Shown in pieces: positions 30,843-30,849 of a stretch of 30,849 nucleotides of DNA. The stretch is from an uncultured Bacteroidota bacterium (GTDB lineage: Bacteria; Bacteroidota; Bacteroidia; Chitinophagales; Chitinophagaceae): contig CAIVHI010000087.1 of the NCBI GenBank assembly GCA_903905685.1, forward strand, positions 1 through 30,849, given 5' to 3'. The position numbers and the translations under genes are program-made. Position 1 is the stretch's first letter. Every line of letters starts with the position of its first letter. The notes under the pieces were generated by a model. It was not told where the DNA came from. It did not search any database and was given only the letters and a program-made list of their open reading frames with translations.

Positions 30843-30849
30843 GTATGAA

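Noticed and set aside
1..30849. Mobile elements, phage genes, CRISPR, toxin-antitoxin pairs or defence systems
   Set aside because: No transposase, integrase, cas, nuclease or paired small toxin genes were recognised anywhere; the SUKH-like gene has no toxin partner.

Overview
The window looks like chromosomal DNA of a Bacteroidota member, probably of the Chitinophagales/Chitinophagaceae kind (lineage inferred, not tested). Two long surface proteins and one broken remnant end in a type IX secretion (T9SS) sorting domain with the YPNPA/FPNPA signature. Several genes are preceded by the Bacteroidota promoter form TTG/TTTG-N19-21-TAnnTTTG. The families found (DUF4199, M16 and M3 secreted peptidases, TMTC-like TPR glycosyltransferase, YceI, OmpL-like porin) are also typical of this phylum. 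No transposase, integrase, phage gene, rRNA or CRISPR array was seen.

Layout. 14-2155: secreted M3 metallopeptidase with a strong terminator. 2514-6376 (minus): a six-repeat NHL propeller T9SS protein, preceded by a YceI/membrane-protein pair with a 20-bp perfect hairpin between the two units. 6377-9179: a decaying stretch holding an alpha/beta hydrolase with a frameshift, a LuxR-type regulator with an in-frame stop, and a frameshifted T9SS-protein tail. 9180-11478 (plus): a SUKH-like protein, an Hsp20 chaperone with an unusually strong Shine-Dalgarno, and two unrecognised small proteins. 11514-17207 (minus): a metallophosphoesterase, a probable lipoprotein, then a dipeptide epimerase next to a large M16 peptidase. 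A startless coding remnant lies at 12316-12558.

17515-20278 (plus): a tightly overlapped five-gene operon (hotdog thioesterase, U32 Fe-S protein, one-cluster ferredoxin, FMN-binding split-barrel protein, QueD). This is the most suggestive functional unit of the window: U32 proteins and QueD both feed tRNA or rRNA base modification, and the ferredoxin and flavoprotein could supply electrons. 20275-22303 (minus): a DUF4199 membrane protein and an outer-membrane porin. 22755-25613: a T9SS protein with seven tandem Cys-containing Ig-like repeats. 25713-29322: a TMTC-like membrane glycosyltransferase with TPRs, facing a GT2 glycosyltransferase and a small membrane protein. 29424-30560: an orphan sensor kinase, followed by tRNA-Leu(GAG) with a textbook promoter and a terminator.

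Most of the window is ordinary housekeeping and cell-surface content. The unusual parts are the overlapped redox/RNA-modification operon, the cluster of three broken neighbours, the long perfect hairpins, and the tandem-repeat surface proteins.
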